From an uncultured Collinsella sp. (lineage in GTDB: Bacteria > Actinomycetota > Coriobacteriia > Coriobacteriales > Coriobacteriaceae): a stretch of 7,202 nt of DNA. The notes beneath the pieces were generated by a model that had not been told where the DNA came from, did not search any database, and saw only the letters and a list, made by a program, of their open reading frames with translations. Of this stretch, positions 5,491 through 7,202 are shown piece after piece. The translations under genes were made by a program, and so were the position numbers. Position 1 is the stretch's first letter, and each line of letters starts with the position of its first letter. The stretch covers positions 1 through 7,202 of the forward strand of contig URAQ01000081.1 in the NCBI GenBank assembly GCA_900545875.1, written 5' to 3'.

Positions 5491-7202
<1,712 letters not shown>

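Overview
The window looks like chromosomal DNA from a GC-rich anaerobic actinobacterium. A gut member of the Coriobacteriia, probably Collinsella or a close relative, is my best guess. The reasons are high-GC genes with strong C/G third-position preference, a canonical oxygen-sensitive pyruvate formate-lyase, and a MarR/two-ABC-exporter operon of a type common in anaerobic Gram-positives. The genus is inferred from general resemblance, not from a search.

Layout. Bases 1-206 hold no gene I can support. A strong intrinsic terminator at 201-238 closes a three-gene operon on the minus strand. In transcription order the operon is a MarR-family regulator (4941-4492, GTG start), a 789-residue ABC exporter subunit with a degenerate ATPase site (4495-2126, GTG start) and a 618-residue ABC exporter subunit with an intact site (2126-270). 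The genes overlap by 4 bp and 1 bp, so they are almost certainly co-transcribed and translationally coupled. The two ABC proteins together fit a heterodimeric exporter with one catalytic and one degenerate nucleotide site, and the MarR protein is its likely local repressor.

A 549-bp intergenic region (4942-5490) separates the operon from the divergent plus-strand gene pflB (5491 to the right edge, 570 codons visible, C-terminus missing). This gap is the most interesting part. It holds (i) a perfect 15-bp inverted repeat whose inner arm contains the marR start codon and whose spacer holds the ribosome-binding site; (ii) two diverged ~32-bp copies of one motif in inverted orientation, which can form a ~100-nt hairpin or, alternatively, a compact three-way junction; (iii) an AT-rich candidate pflB promoter; and (iv) a leader of about 230 nt with small hairpins just before pflB.

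The exporter and pflB are not obviously linked in function. They share only the divergent intergenic region. The protein-coding genes belong to known families. What may be undescribed is the regulatory and repeat structure of the gap and the ~215-residue extracytoplasmic insertion in the larger ABC subunit.
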